From the NCBI RefSeq assembly GCF_932526225.1, contig NC_064042.1, forward strand, positions 1,781,001-1,845,000: a stretch of DNA of 64,000 nucleotides. Direction: 5' to 3'. Position 1 is the stretch's first letter; every line of letters starts with the position of its first letter. This DNA is from Nematostella vectensis. Taxonomy: Eukaryota; Cnidaria; Anthozoa; Actiniaria; Edwardsiidae. Of this stretch, positions 1 through 12,600 are shown piece by piece. The notes beneath the pieces were generated by a model. That model had not been told where the DNA came from and searched no databases. It saw only the letters and a list, made by a program, of their open reading frames with translations. The position numbers and the translations under genes were made by a program.

Positions 1-633
1 ACCATGTACTCAATATATTCATTATATGTCAGTATTTAAATCAGTGAATCCAAAATCTCTCATTGGTATTTTAAATCTTTCTAGGATTAACCATTGAAAA
101 TAAATCCTCGATTGATCTACATCGCGTTTACATATTTATGGGATTCCTGTGTTCCAATTAACCACAGAGAACCCCTTGGAAAGTGACAGCATTTTGTAGG
201 ATTTGTGACATTTATTAGATTTTGAAATAATTAGCGAGTCATAAGTGAAGGAGAGTAATTGATATCTTCTGAAAGGTCAATTTATTTTACAGAATTGATG
301 ATTTGAGTGATCACAAAACACAGTATATTATACCTTGTGCTTTAAGAAAAAGCACAATTTATCTTGTGTCATGGTAAAATCTAACCACACCAGTATGGTT
401 TTGATGGATTTGATTTTCACCTTTTGGTAGAAATCAGTGGCACTTGGATTATTTTTCTATGTATTTAATTACTTTAGCAAGGCAGAACAGTTACTGTAAT
501 AAATAGTTTATTGAGTTTTTTGGCCAGTTTTTTTTATACAAGAATGATAAATAGTATGTCACACAAAGTCTTTCTACACTATGTTGCATATAATTGTATA
601 CTATATTGATTTTGGTTGTGTTTGTTATTTTAG
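1..633. other. Non-coding DNA before the first visible RSF1 exon
   Basis: This AT-rich stretch holds no convincing coding segment. It ends in a good splice acceptor (a T-rich tract followed by TTTTAG at 632-633) that opens the first visible RSF1 exon, so it is most likely the 3' part of an RSF1 intron. The start codon and N-terminal exon must lie to the left of the window. Confidence 0.6.
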
Positions 634-3600
634 AGAATTTTCGTCAACTTGAATTTCTTCATAAAAAGCTCTTATCAAAACTGCACAAGTCATTCAAGCC
701 AGACAACTGGGAAAAAATTCTTCTCAAGGTTGGTAAATTAACAATTATACATTAGTGAATTCATATACTGTACTGATTTATTTTTGCAAGTTTGTGATTT
801 CGACAGTGAAAAGTTTCTTAGCTTCCAGTTGTCCTGGGTGATTACTTCCAAATTGGTTGGCAATTTTAATTCAGTTTTCTCTGTCAAATAGCTGGTTAAT
901 ACTGTAACTAGCTGGTTAATCACATTACTGTATTAACATTGTATTTGATAATGCATTTTAGGTTGCAAAAGAGTATAATGTACCATGCTGTTGGGATCTT
1001 GAAAACTTTGGCTATGACGAGCTCACAGTATCATCCAAGCTGGAGCTTTTTAAGGTAAGGTCTATAGATTCTCAAGACGAATACAACTATATAGGTGCTC
1101 TACATAGTGGTGGGTGTTCAGGGGCGTAGCCAGGGGGTGGCCTAGGGTGCCCGCCCCCCACCCTTTAGCAGCCAAAAATACAGTAAATGTATGAGACATC
1201 TCCCCCCCCCCCCCCCCCCCCTGTTAGAAATCCTGGCTACATGGCTGGTGTTAGGGACATGCACACCCCTCCCTTGACTGGCCAAAGCAGGTCATTTTTA
1301 CTAAGGAGTGTCAATTTACATTAATTATGCACCTCCAATTCTCTATCCATTCAAAATCAACTATCCACTGCTGAGTGCGATTGACACTGCAAGGCACCAC
1401 TCATCACCTTTCCTCGCCAAGCCTATGAGATCTCGCCTTCTACATTATGCTTCTGCTTTACTGGAGGAAATTGGTATTGAAACGTGCGCTCTTCCCATTT
1501 GTCAAAACCACCAGACGTGGATGCTGTGCAGTGCAGTGTCAATGATTGTGATGCCAAGCAGGTGGTGCCTGGACTTGAATAATCATTAGGCTTAAGGCGG
1601 TACAGCCCGCTTGTTCCTGTCAAGTTTTTATATCACTCTTCCTTTGTGCTCAGAATATCAAGTGTTTTTTTTGCAATGATCTTCCAGAAGACTTAAGAAT
1701 GACATTTTTGTTTTTGATTTTTTGGTTTCAGATGTGCCTGGAAGGTCAGTTTGATAGCAATAGTAAGTTAAAGGAAAATGTGAATAAGAATTACGAACCA
1801 GACGACCTGAGGCTGCAGCCATTTGGGCGGGATGTGGATGGCCTGATCTACTGGTTTCATACTGTGAGTAGAAAATATCTTAAAGTTTTTATGGCATATG
1901 TATCATATTTGCAAATGTGCCTTTGTTGTTTTATGAGGGCCTGGATTTGCAACAGCTAAAACTACATCATTTTACAGGTTAGGGAGTGTTCATTAAATAC
2001 ACTGAGGGGGGGGGGGTTTACTCAAGACACCTTAAAATTTTGGAGCCCCCCCTTTCATTGTAAAATTTTTTCGGTGCCCCCCTTTCATTGTAAAATAATT
2101 TCCGTGCCCCCCATTTCAGAACCCCAAAATTTTTGGAGCCCCCCCTTACAACCTTAATAAACAAAAAAGGTCTTAAATCTGGAAAATGAATACTGCGAAG
2201 TCGCCCTCCTTGTCCAAGTTGATGATCAAGTCAAGTTCATCATTATTTTAGAGTCTAACACAGGGACAGATGTAGCTTTTTACCCTAGTAGCAATTTTGG
2301 AGGCCAAGGGGGAAGGGGTGAAATTTTTTTCTCTCATAATCAAAAGACGGTTATTCTTTTAGTCATACTTTATATTTTTTTGCATGTAAAATTATAGAAA
2401 TGATGTACATACTTCATAATTTTTTAGATGTAAAATTATATGCAGAGATTTTTCAGTAAGTTGTTTGCTTTTCAAAATCCCCCCCCCTCAAAAGTCAAAT
2501 GATCTGTGCGATTAAAAATGATTTCCTTTTCCTATCACAAACAAAAATGGGACAAAATAAATAAATTATAAGCAAGAAGGCTAAAGACCATCTTTGGCGA
2601 ATCTTTATTCAGCCGCAGGCACAGGTACAATTTGAATATTTAAAATTTATTCTTTTTTTTTTCTGTTTGTAGTCGTTCTAGCGTCCCTCTGCTTTTCCTT
2701 TTGCTCACACTTGGGATGGCAGGTTGGGTGGAATGGGGTGGGTAGGGGTAGGGGTAGGCTGGGGAGGGGTGGTGAGGAATGGGGACGGGTGGGATGGTGA
2801 ATAAGGGAGGGGCTTGTGAGGGGGAAAATACCAAAATAATAGTGAACACTGTATTTATTTAATTTAATACATTTTCTGAATCATTAAACATTAGTCTTGT
2901 AAAATACTCACCTCACTGGAGAAACAATAAACAATAAAAATAAAAATAAAAAAAATAGAAAAGATCTGCCCCTAGGACACCTGTGAAGGAATATACATTT
3001 GTATACAGTATATTTGTTTTTGTTTAGAATATTTTTCTGTAAAAAAAGGATAATGGCCAACTTAAAAAAAAACTGTGTATCGTTTTGGGGATTTGCATGC
3101 TCCACCACTGTTTATAAGGTTTATTTCAATTTGTTCCTGTTATTCTGATAATGAACTATATCGGTAAATCCAACTGTTATATACTGAAAGTATCTATATT
3201 ATAGTTAAAAGTAATAAAGAAGTATTAAATACATTTGTCATGAGGCTCAATATTTAATCTGTATTTGTTCTACAAACTAAATCATATCAGTAAAATAAAT
3301 AAAGTATATAAAATATACTATATATATATAATATATAAAATATAAAGTATGCCCCCCCGTTTTTTAATAACAAAAATAATATACACACTAATTACCTCCT
3401 TGCATCTCTCTTCCTCTTTTTCCCACAGCCACCCCTTAAACAACTTTCTGTTTTTATTTGTTGCATCTGTCTTTTCCATCTTGTCACCCTTTTCTGTAGG
3501 GTGAGATTAGTAGCAGGGTTGTACACACTTAACAGTGCCAAATAATATCTATTTCATATTGTTACCTACCATTTGATTGCAAAATATATATTGTGTCTTT

Positions 3601-6600
3601 TTCCATCTCAGTTTAGTACAGTTACCGTATAATAAATTTTCTGTGTTGTCGCCTTAGGATGAGCATGGAGGGGTGAGACTGTACTCTACTGAGGAGGATG
3701 AGGTAGACACGGAATCATGGAGGCTTCTTGCTTCGTAAGTGCTAAGGCTTAATAAAGGAATCATCTACTGTACTACACATTGTATATTTGCTCCTGCAAA
3801 CTCAGGGCAGATGATTGACTTATCCATAGAAAGAGATCGCCCTAGAGGGGGGGGGGGGGGGCACGAGTATTGACAATTCAATTGAAAGCCCAAAGGATCC
3901 GAGATCTTTTGACTGACAAAAATGAAATTGAAAAACATTTAAGGATCTCAAATAACTGTAACATGATATACAGTAACTCAAGACCACATGGAATAAACGA
4001 GACAGACATAAACAGTTTGGAATTGCTAATGGCAAAAGAACATCACAGAAACTTTAAAGTTGGTGAATTGACAATGACAATGCAAAGTACCAAACTATTG
4101 AATATATCAAGATTTCATCTTTAGCTCTTGCTTTCACATCTCAGTGATCTCGAGGAACTTGAAGAAGCTATCGATATCCTAGAAGTCAAAAGTGTTACAA
4201 ACCCTAAGGAAATCGCTCTTGCAAAAAGGGAAGAAGAGAAAAAGGAGCTTGCCAAACTGAACAAGAACAAGAAAAAAGGTATACTGGTCTCACTGTCAAC
4301 TTGGAAATTGCTCCTGAGCTGTGTTTGTTTTCATGGTTTTTGTGCTAGATTTGCATTGTGCTATTTTACAGTAAACGCAAATTCTGAACAAAATGTTGAA
4401 GTTTGCAAACAAGACTCTAGACAAACAAGACTCTAGGCAAACAAGACTCTAGGCAAACAAGACTCTAGGCAAACAAGACTCTAGGCAAACAAGACTCAGA
4501 GTAAATATCTATTATATTATCACCATTCCAATAATTGGTTGATCACAGGGAAAAAATCCAGCAAGAAAGATGAGGATGATGATGATAACCCATGTGCCAG
4601 ATGCTTCTCTAATGTTCAGCCCGATACGGTGAGCTCCTATCCCTCATTGAAATTGGCTGATTGCATGTTTTGTTGGCACCGGGGGGGGACCTAAAAAATC
4701 TTAGGGGGGAGGGGGTCTCCAGAGGCCTAAGTTTCCAGGAGGGGGGGGAAGGCAATAAAGAAGAAATTCTGAGGGGAAGGAGAGCCAAAACTCTTAAATT
4801 TCCAGGGGGAGGGGGAGAAGTAGCCCATAAATTCCAGGGGGAGGGGGAGCCTAACTAGGATTTCTTAAAATTTCTTTTATTATCTTTCTGATTTTACACA
4901 ATTCCAGAAAGGGGGGAAGGGGGTTACACAAATTGTCTTGGGGGGGGGGGGGGGGGTGGAGCCCTGTGATTTTCCCGAGGGGGTGGAAGTAGCCCACAAA
5001 TTCCAGGGGGAGGGGGGTATCTGGAGCCCTAATTACAACACGCAACTGTATTATAGCGATTTATGGAGGATGTCTATAAACAGTGAATATTAGAATAGCT
5101 TTCAGACAGTGATTTCTGTCTTTTTTTACAATGTTGCAGTTCTGGGATAACCTTAAAGAAAACTTTTAACTAGAAATTGTTATGATGGTTCTTGTTTTCC
5201 AGATCCTGTTGTGTGACAAGTGTGATGCGGCATACCACACGGCATGCCTACGGCCACCACTCCTGACCATACCACAAGGAGACTGGTTCTGTCCTTTCTG
5301 TCAGCAGGTATGTACTGTACTTTTTTGTATTTTGTTGCTGTTGTGTTACTCGCTCCAATGAAGGGCCCAAAATACCATAAATTGCTATGTTGATTTATGT
5401 CCCTGATTCCACTATGCTGATGTAAGACTACCTAGTTTTTTTTACAAATTGCCTGTAGTCGTTCTATTCATTCAGTATTTATTACCAGAGGCAGAGCTTA
5501 TACACAGTACATTAAGATCAATATCAAAATCAATAAATACTGTTTGACTCAGTATTTTGATTTTTAGCTTTGGAGACATTTACAGTTAGACTTAATTTTT
5601 GTTAAATCTAGTTTTAAACAAGTTCAATGGTTTCACCAAACCAGCCGATGAAAATTATTACTTCCTCACACAAATTTCAGCTGTTTTCAAACTTTACAAA
5701 ATCACACACTGCTCCACAAACTACAGTATTGCACATGTCACTCTTTAACGTTGTCCCCATGTGTTTGTTCTCATTATGTAGCTTGCACAAACTACAGTAT
5801 TGCACATGTCACTCTTTAACGGTGTCCCCATGTGTTTGTTCTCATTATGTAGCTTGCACAAACTACAGTATTGCACATGTCACTCTTTAACGGTGTCCCC
5901 ACGTGTTTGTTCTCATTATGTAGCTTGCACAAACTACAGTATTGTACATGTCACTCTTTAACGGTGTCCCCATGTGTTTGTTCTCATTATGTAGCTTGCA
6001 CAAACTACAGTTTTGCACATGTCACTCTTTAACGGTGTCCCCACGTGTTTGTTCTCATTATGTAGCTTGCACAAACTACAGTATTGCACGTCACTCTTTA
6101 ACGGTGTCCCCACGTGTTTGTTCTCATTATGTAGCTTGCACAAACTACAGTATTGCACGTCACTCTTTAACGGTGTCCCCATGTGTTTGTTCTCATTATG
6201 TAGCTTGCACAAGCTACAGTATTGCACATGTCATTCTTTAACGGTGTCCCCACGTGTTTGTTCTCATTATGTAGCTTGCACAAACTACAGTATTGCACAT
6301 GTCACTCTTTAACGGTGTCCCCATGTGTTTGTTCTCATTATGTAGCTTGCACAAACTACAGTATTGCACATGTCACTCTTTAACGGTGTCCCCACGTGTT
6401 TGTTCTCATTATGTAGCTTGCACAAACTACAGTATTGCACATGTCACTCTTTAACGGTGTCCCCATGTGTTTGTTCTCATTATGTAACTTGCACAAGCTA
6501 CAGTATTGCACATGTCACTCTTTAACGGTGTCCCCACGTGTTTGTTCTCATTATGTAGCTTGCACAAACTACAGTATTGCACGTCACTCTTTAACGGTGT

Positions 6601-9600
6601 CCCCACGTGTTTGTTCTCATTATGTAGCTTGCACAAGCTACAGTATTGCACATGTCATTCTTTAACGGTGTCCCCATGTGTTTGTTCTCATTATGTAGCT
6701 TGCACAAACTACAGCATTGCACACGTCACTCTTTAACGGTGTCCCCACGTGTTTGTTCTCATTATGTAGCTTGCACAAACTACAGTATTGCACATGTCAC
6801 TCTTTAACGGTGTCCCCATGTGTTTGTTCTCATTATGTAACTTGCACAAACTACAGTATTGCACATGTCACTCTTTAACGGTGTCCCCATGTGTTTGTTC
6901 TCACTATGGAGCTTGCACAAACTACAGTATTGCACATGTCACTCTTTAACGGTGTCCCCACGTGTTTGTTCTCATTATGTAGCTTGCACAAACTACAGTA
7001 TTGCACATGTCACTCTTTAACGGTGTCCCCATGTGTTTGTTCTCATTATGTAACTTGCACAAACTACAGTATTGCACATGTCACTCTTTAACGGTGTCCC
7101 CATGTGTTTGTTCTCATTATGTAGCTTCCACAAACTACAGTATTGCACATGTCACTCTTTAACGGTGTCCCCATGTGTTTGTTCTCATTATGTAGCTTGC
7201 ACAAACTACAGTATTACACATGTCACTCTTTAACGGTGTCCCCATGTGTTTGTTCTCATTATGTAGCTTGCACAAACTACAGTATTACACATGTCACTCT
7301 TTAACGGTGTCCCCACGTGTTTGTTCTCATTATGTAGCTTGCACAAACTACAGTATTGCACATGTCACTCTTTAACGGTGTCCCCACGTGTTTGTTCTCA
7401 TTATGTAGCTTGCACAAACTACAGTATTGCACATGTCACTCTTTAACGGTGTCCCCATGTGTTTGTTCTCATTATGTAGCTTGCACAAACTACAGTATTG
7501 CACATGTCACTCTTTAACGGTGTCCCCACGTGTTTGTTCTCATTATGTAGCTTCCACAAACTACAGTATTGCACATGTCACTCCTTAACGGTGTCCCCAT
7601 GTGTTTGTTCTCATTATGTAGCTTGCACAAACTACAGTATTGCACATGTCACTCTTTAACGGTGTCCCCATGTGTTTGTTCTCACTATGGAGCTTGCACA
7701 AACTACAGTATTGCACATGTCACTCTTTAACGGTGTCCCCACGTGTTTGTTCTCATTATGTAGCTTGCACAAACTACAGTATTGCACATGTCACTCTTTA
7801 ACGGTGTCCCCATGTGTTTGTTCTCATTATGTAGCTTGCACAAACTACAGTATTGCACATGTCACTCTTTAACGGTGTCCCCACGTGTTTGTTCTCATTA
7901 TGTAGCTTCCACAAACTACAGTATTGCACACGTCACTCTTTAACGGTGTCCCCATGTGTTTGTTCTCATTATGTAGCTTGCACAAGCTACAGTATTGCAC
8001 ATGTCATTCTTTAACGGTGTCCCCACGTGTTTGTTCTCATTATGTAGCTTGCACAAGCTACAGTATTGCACATGTCACTCTTTAACGGTGTCCCCACGTG
8101 TTTGTTCTCATTATGTAGCTTGCACAAACTACAGTATTGCACGTCACTCTTTAACGGTGTCCCCACGTGTTTGTTCTCATTATGTAGCTTGCACAAGCTA
8201 CAGTATTGCACATGTCATTCTTTAACGGTGTCCCCATGTGTTTGTTCTCATTATGTAGCTTGCACAAACTACAGCATTGCACACGTCACTCTTTAACGGT
8301 GTCCCCACGTGTTTGTTCTCATTATGTAGCTTGCACAAACTACAGTATTGCACATGTCACTCTTTAACGGTGTCCCCATGTGTTTGTTCTCATTATGTAA
8401 CTTGCACAAACTACAGTATTGCACATGTCACTCTTTAACGGTGTCCTCACGTGTTTGTTCTCATTATGTAACTTGCACAAGCTACAGTATTGCACATGTC
8501 ACTCTTTAACGGTGTCCCCATGTGTTTGTTCTCATTATGTAGCTTGCACAAACTACAGTATTGCACATGTCACTCTTTAACGGTGTCCCCATGTGTTTGT
8601 TCTCATTATGTAGCTTTCACAAACTACAGTATTGCACATGTCACTCTTCAACGGTGTCCCCACGTGTTTGTTCTCATTATGTAGCTTGCACAAACTACAG
8701 TATTGCACATGTCACTCTTTAACGGTGTCCCCATGTGTTTGTTCTCACTATGGAGCTTGCACAAACTACAGTATTGCACATGTCACTCTTTAACGGTGTC
8801 CCCACGTGTTTGTTCTCATTATGTAGCTTGCACAAACTACAGTATTGCACATGTCACTCTTTAACGGTGTCCCCACGTGTTTGTTCTCATTATGTAGCTT
8901 GCACAAACTACAGTATTGCACATGTCACTCTTTAACGGTGTCCCCATGTGTTTGTTCTCATTATGTAGCTTGCACAAACTACAGTATTGCACATGTCACT
9001 CTTTAACGGTGTCCCCATGTGTTTGTTCTCATTATGTAGCTTGCACAAACTACAGTATTGCACATGTCACTCTTTAACGGTGTCCCAATGTGTTTGTTCT
9101 CATTATGTAGCTTGCACAAACTACAGTATTGCACATGTCACTCTTTAACGGTGTCCTCACGTGTTTGTTCTCATTTTGTAGCTTGCACAAACTACAGTAT
9201 TGCACATGTCACTCTTTAACGGTGTCCCCACGTGTTTGTTCTCATTATGTAGCTTGCACAAACTACAGTATTGCACATGTCACTCTTTAACGGTGTCCCT
9301 ACGTGTTTGTTCTCATTATGTAGCTTGCACAAACTACAGTATTGCACATGTCACTCTTTAACGGTGTCCCCATGTGTTTGTTCTCATTATGTAGCTTGCA
9401 CAAACTACAGTATTGCACGTCACTCTTTAACGGTGTCCCCATGTGTTTGTTTTCATTATGTAGCTTGCACAAACTACAGTATTGCACATGTCACTCTTTA
9501 ACGGTGTCCCCATGTGTTTGTTCTCATTATGTAGCTTCCACAAACTACAGTATTGCACACGTCACTCTTTAACGGTGTCCCCATGTGTTTGTTCTCATTA

Positions 9601-12600
9601 TGTAGCTTGCACAAACTACAGTATTGCACATGTCACTCTTTAACGGTGTCCTCACGTGTTTGTTCTCATTATGTAACTTGCACAAGCTACAGTATTGCAC
9701 ATGTCACTCTTTAACGGTGTCCCCATGTGTTTGTTCTCATTATGTAGCTTGCACAAACTACAGTATTGCACATGTCACTCTTTAACGGTGTCCCCATGTG
9801 TTTGTTCTCATTATGTAACTTGCACAAACTACAGTATTGCACATGTCACTCTTCAACGGTGTCCCCATGTGTTTGTTCTTATTATGTAGCTTGCACAAAC
9901 TACAGTATTGCACATGTCACTCTTCAACGGTGTCCCCATGTGTTTGTTCTCATTATGTAGCTTGCACAAACTACAGTATTGCACATGTCACTCTTTAACG
10001 GTGTCCCCATGTGTTTGTTCTCATTATGTAGCTTCCACAAACTACAGTATTGCACATGTCACTCTTTAACGGTGTCCCCATGTGTTTGTTCTCATTATGT
10101 AGCTTGCACAAACTACAGTATTGCACATGTCACTCTTTAACGGTGTCCCCACGTGTTTGTTCTCATTATGTAGCTTCCACAAACTACAGTATTGCACACG
10201 TCACTCTTTAACGGTGTCCCCATGTGTTTGTTCTCATTATGTAGCTTGCACAAACTACAGTATTGCACATGTCACTCTTTAACGGTGTCCTCACGTGTTT
10301 GTTCTCATTATGTAGCTTGCACAAACTACAGTATTGCACATGTCACTCTTTAACGGTGTCCCCACGTGTTTGTTCTCATTATGTAGCTTCCACAAACTAC
10401 AGTATTGCACACGTCACTCTTTAACGGTGTCCCCATGTGTTTGTTCTCATTATGTAGCTTGCACAAACTACAGTATTGCACATGTCACTCTTTAACGGTG
10501 TCCTCATGTGTTTGTTCTCACTATGGAGCTTGCACAAACTACAGTATTGCACATGTCACTCTTTAACGGTGTCCCCATGTGTTTGTTCTCATTATGTAGC
10601 TTGCACAAACTACAGTATTGCACATGTCACTCTTTAACGGTGTCCCCACGTGTTTGTTCTCATTATGTAGCTTGCACAAACTACAGTATTGCACATGTCA
10701 CTCTTTAACGGTGTCCCCATGTGTTTGTTCTCATTATGTAGCTTGCACAAACTACAGTATTGCACATGTCACTCTTTAACGGTGTCCCCATGTGTTTGTT
10801 CTCATTATGTAGCTTGCACTGCTGGAACGACTGAAGGAGAGACGAAACCGCCTGATGCAGAGGCAGCGACTACGGGCGAGGCAGGCAAAGAGGTTTGTGC
10901 CAGACGATTGGGTCTACTGGTGACCGTCCCCCACCCCCCTAAGGTGTCTGGTACAGTTCCAAAGTTTTTATCTTACATTCTATTCTCCCCCATGTCATCT
11001 TCTCCTGATCATTCTGTCCCTTTAAGGTCTTTTCTGGCTTTTTAACTGTGTGTTATTTTATTGAATTCTTATATAAAGTATGTATATATTGTTTGCCTGA
11101 GTAGCCCAGATCATGGTTTTTATTTTTACAGTGGATCCCTGCTCTTACGACACCTGCTTCAGAAAATCTCATTATTGTGACTATTGGTGTTTTTTGCAAC
11201 TTTCCAAGTCCCCATGATAAAAGGCACCTATGTACCCTATGCTATGTAGCAGGTCTTTTTTACTTTTTTGTTTCTATCAGTTTTGCGTCTCTGTTCTTTC
11301 GCATTCTTATGTGTTTTTAGAGAACGTGAAAGAACAGAGACGCGACACGGATATTAAGTTAAATTCATAAAAAAAAACATGAAGAATAAAGCACTGCTAG
11401 GAGGGTAAAAAGCTCCATACATTTCCTTATTATTATTACTAATATGTGAGGACACCTTGGTGATGGGGGACAGTTTTATGTCCTTATTAACAGGGTTTCT
11501 TCCGTATTAGGACGTGTGCGGATATAAATGGTGTTCTTATTAAGCAGCTTCTACTCTACTGTAGTTTACCTTAATGCAGGCATTAACGTTGTGTGTTGAT
11601 TATTTGCTTACAGGCTGTGTAAACACGGAATCAACCTATCGAATATCCTGCAGGTAGGCCGATATGTAACTCAACCACAGCATATATTACGGGTGGTGGA
11701 TTTTTTATATTATTTGTTTGTATTTTAGCGGTTTTTAGAGGTTGGCCACCAAAGATTGGCCGCTATTTTATGATAAATCTCCATTACCGTAATTGCTAGA
11801 ATAAGCGCCCTCACCCCTACCCTTCTCCTCCCCAGAATAAGCGCCTAAAATTATGAATTAAGTGCCTCGCCTTAATGTGTTGCACTTCATAGACTCTGAT
11901 GACGGGGGATAGGCTTCATGGCTGAATACCATGTAGACGACAACCCCATTTAGACGATTACCTTAACCCCCACCCTAGGGTGAGACGTCAAATTTCAAAG
12001 GGGGAAATATTAAAAGCTCACAGTACCACCAGCCACAACATTTTATCTTTGAACGCTTAGTGTTTCGTTATAGTTATGGGAGCAATTATAGTGTGTACCA
12101 CCCTCTCTGTAAACCTCGGGGACCTGGGGCGAGGCGGAGACCGAAAGCGGGAGTACGCGTGCGTGATGACGAAAGAAAGAGGAAAAAGACGTCATTTCCC
12201 TCTTTTGCTCTCGTCTTTCAAGCGTACTTTCATTTCCGGTCTCCGCCTCGTCCCAGGTCCCCTAGGACGCCTGTCTGTGTGACGGACACTCACTGTTACT
12301 GCAACCTCCATTATTTGAGCTCTTTAACAACTTCCCTGAAGGTGTCGGAAATCTATAACACTGTTGCCCTTTTGAGCAAACAAAGAACTCTAAAAAGGGC
12401 TTAGATTTTCAAGCACCGAGCTAGTGACTAATTTATAGTTGTTCCTAGGGTCCTGGCAGCGACGAAGAGACGGTGGAGCAAACTCGGCGGTCGAACAGGT
12501 CTCGGAAAACAGTCGACTATACTTTCAAAGAATTCGAAGAAGAAATTCAGGACGCCGTCGGTCGAGACAAAAAGCTTAAGACGGAAGAAGAGATGAATGG

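Noticed and set aside
5710-10812. CRISPR-like regular direct repeats
   Set aside because: Units are contiguous with no unique spacers, and the context is an animal gene intron.
5710-10812. Recursive splicing (ratchet sites) in the RSF1 array
   Set aside because: Ratchet sites need AG directly followed by GT; here AG is followed by CTTGC in every unit.
5627-11045. Many open frames of 60-118 codons inside the 71-bp array, on both strands
   Set aside because: They arise because the unit happens to lack stops over two to three units in each frame; they stop at regular intervals and lie in an intron.
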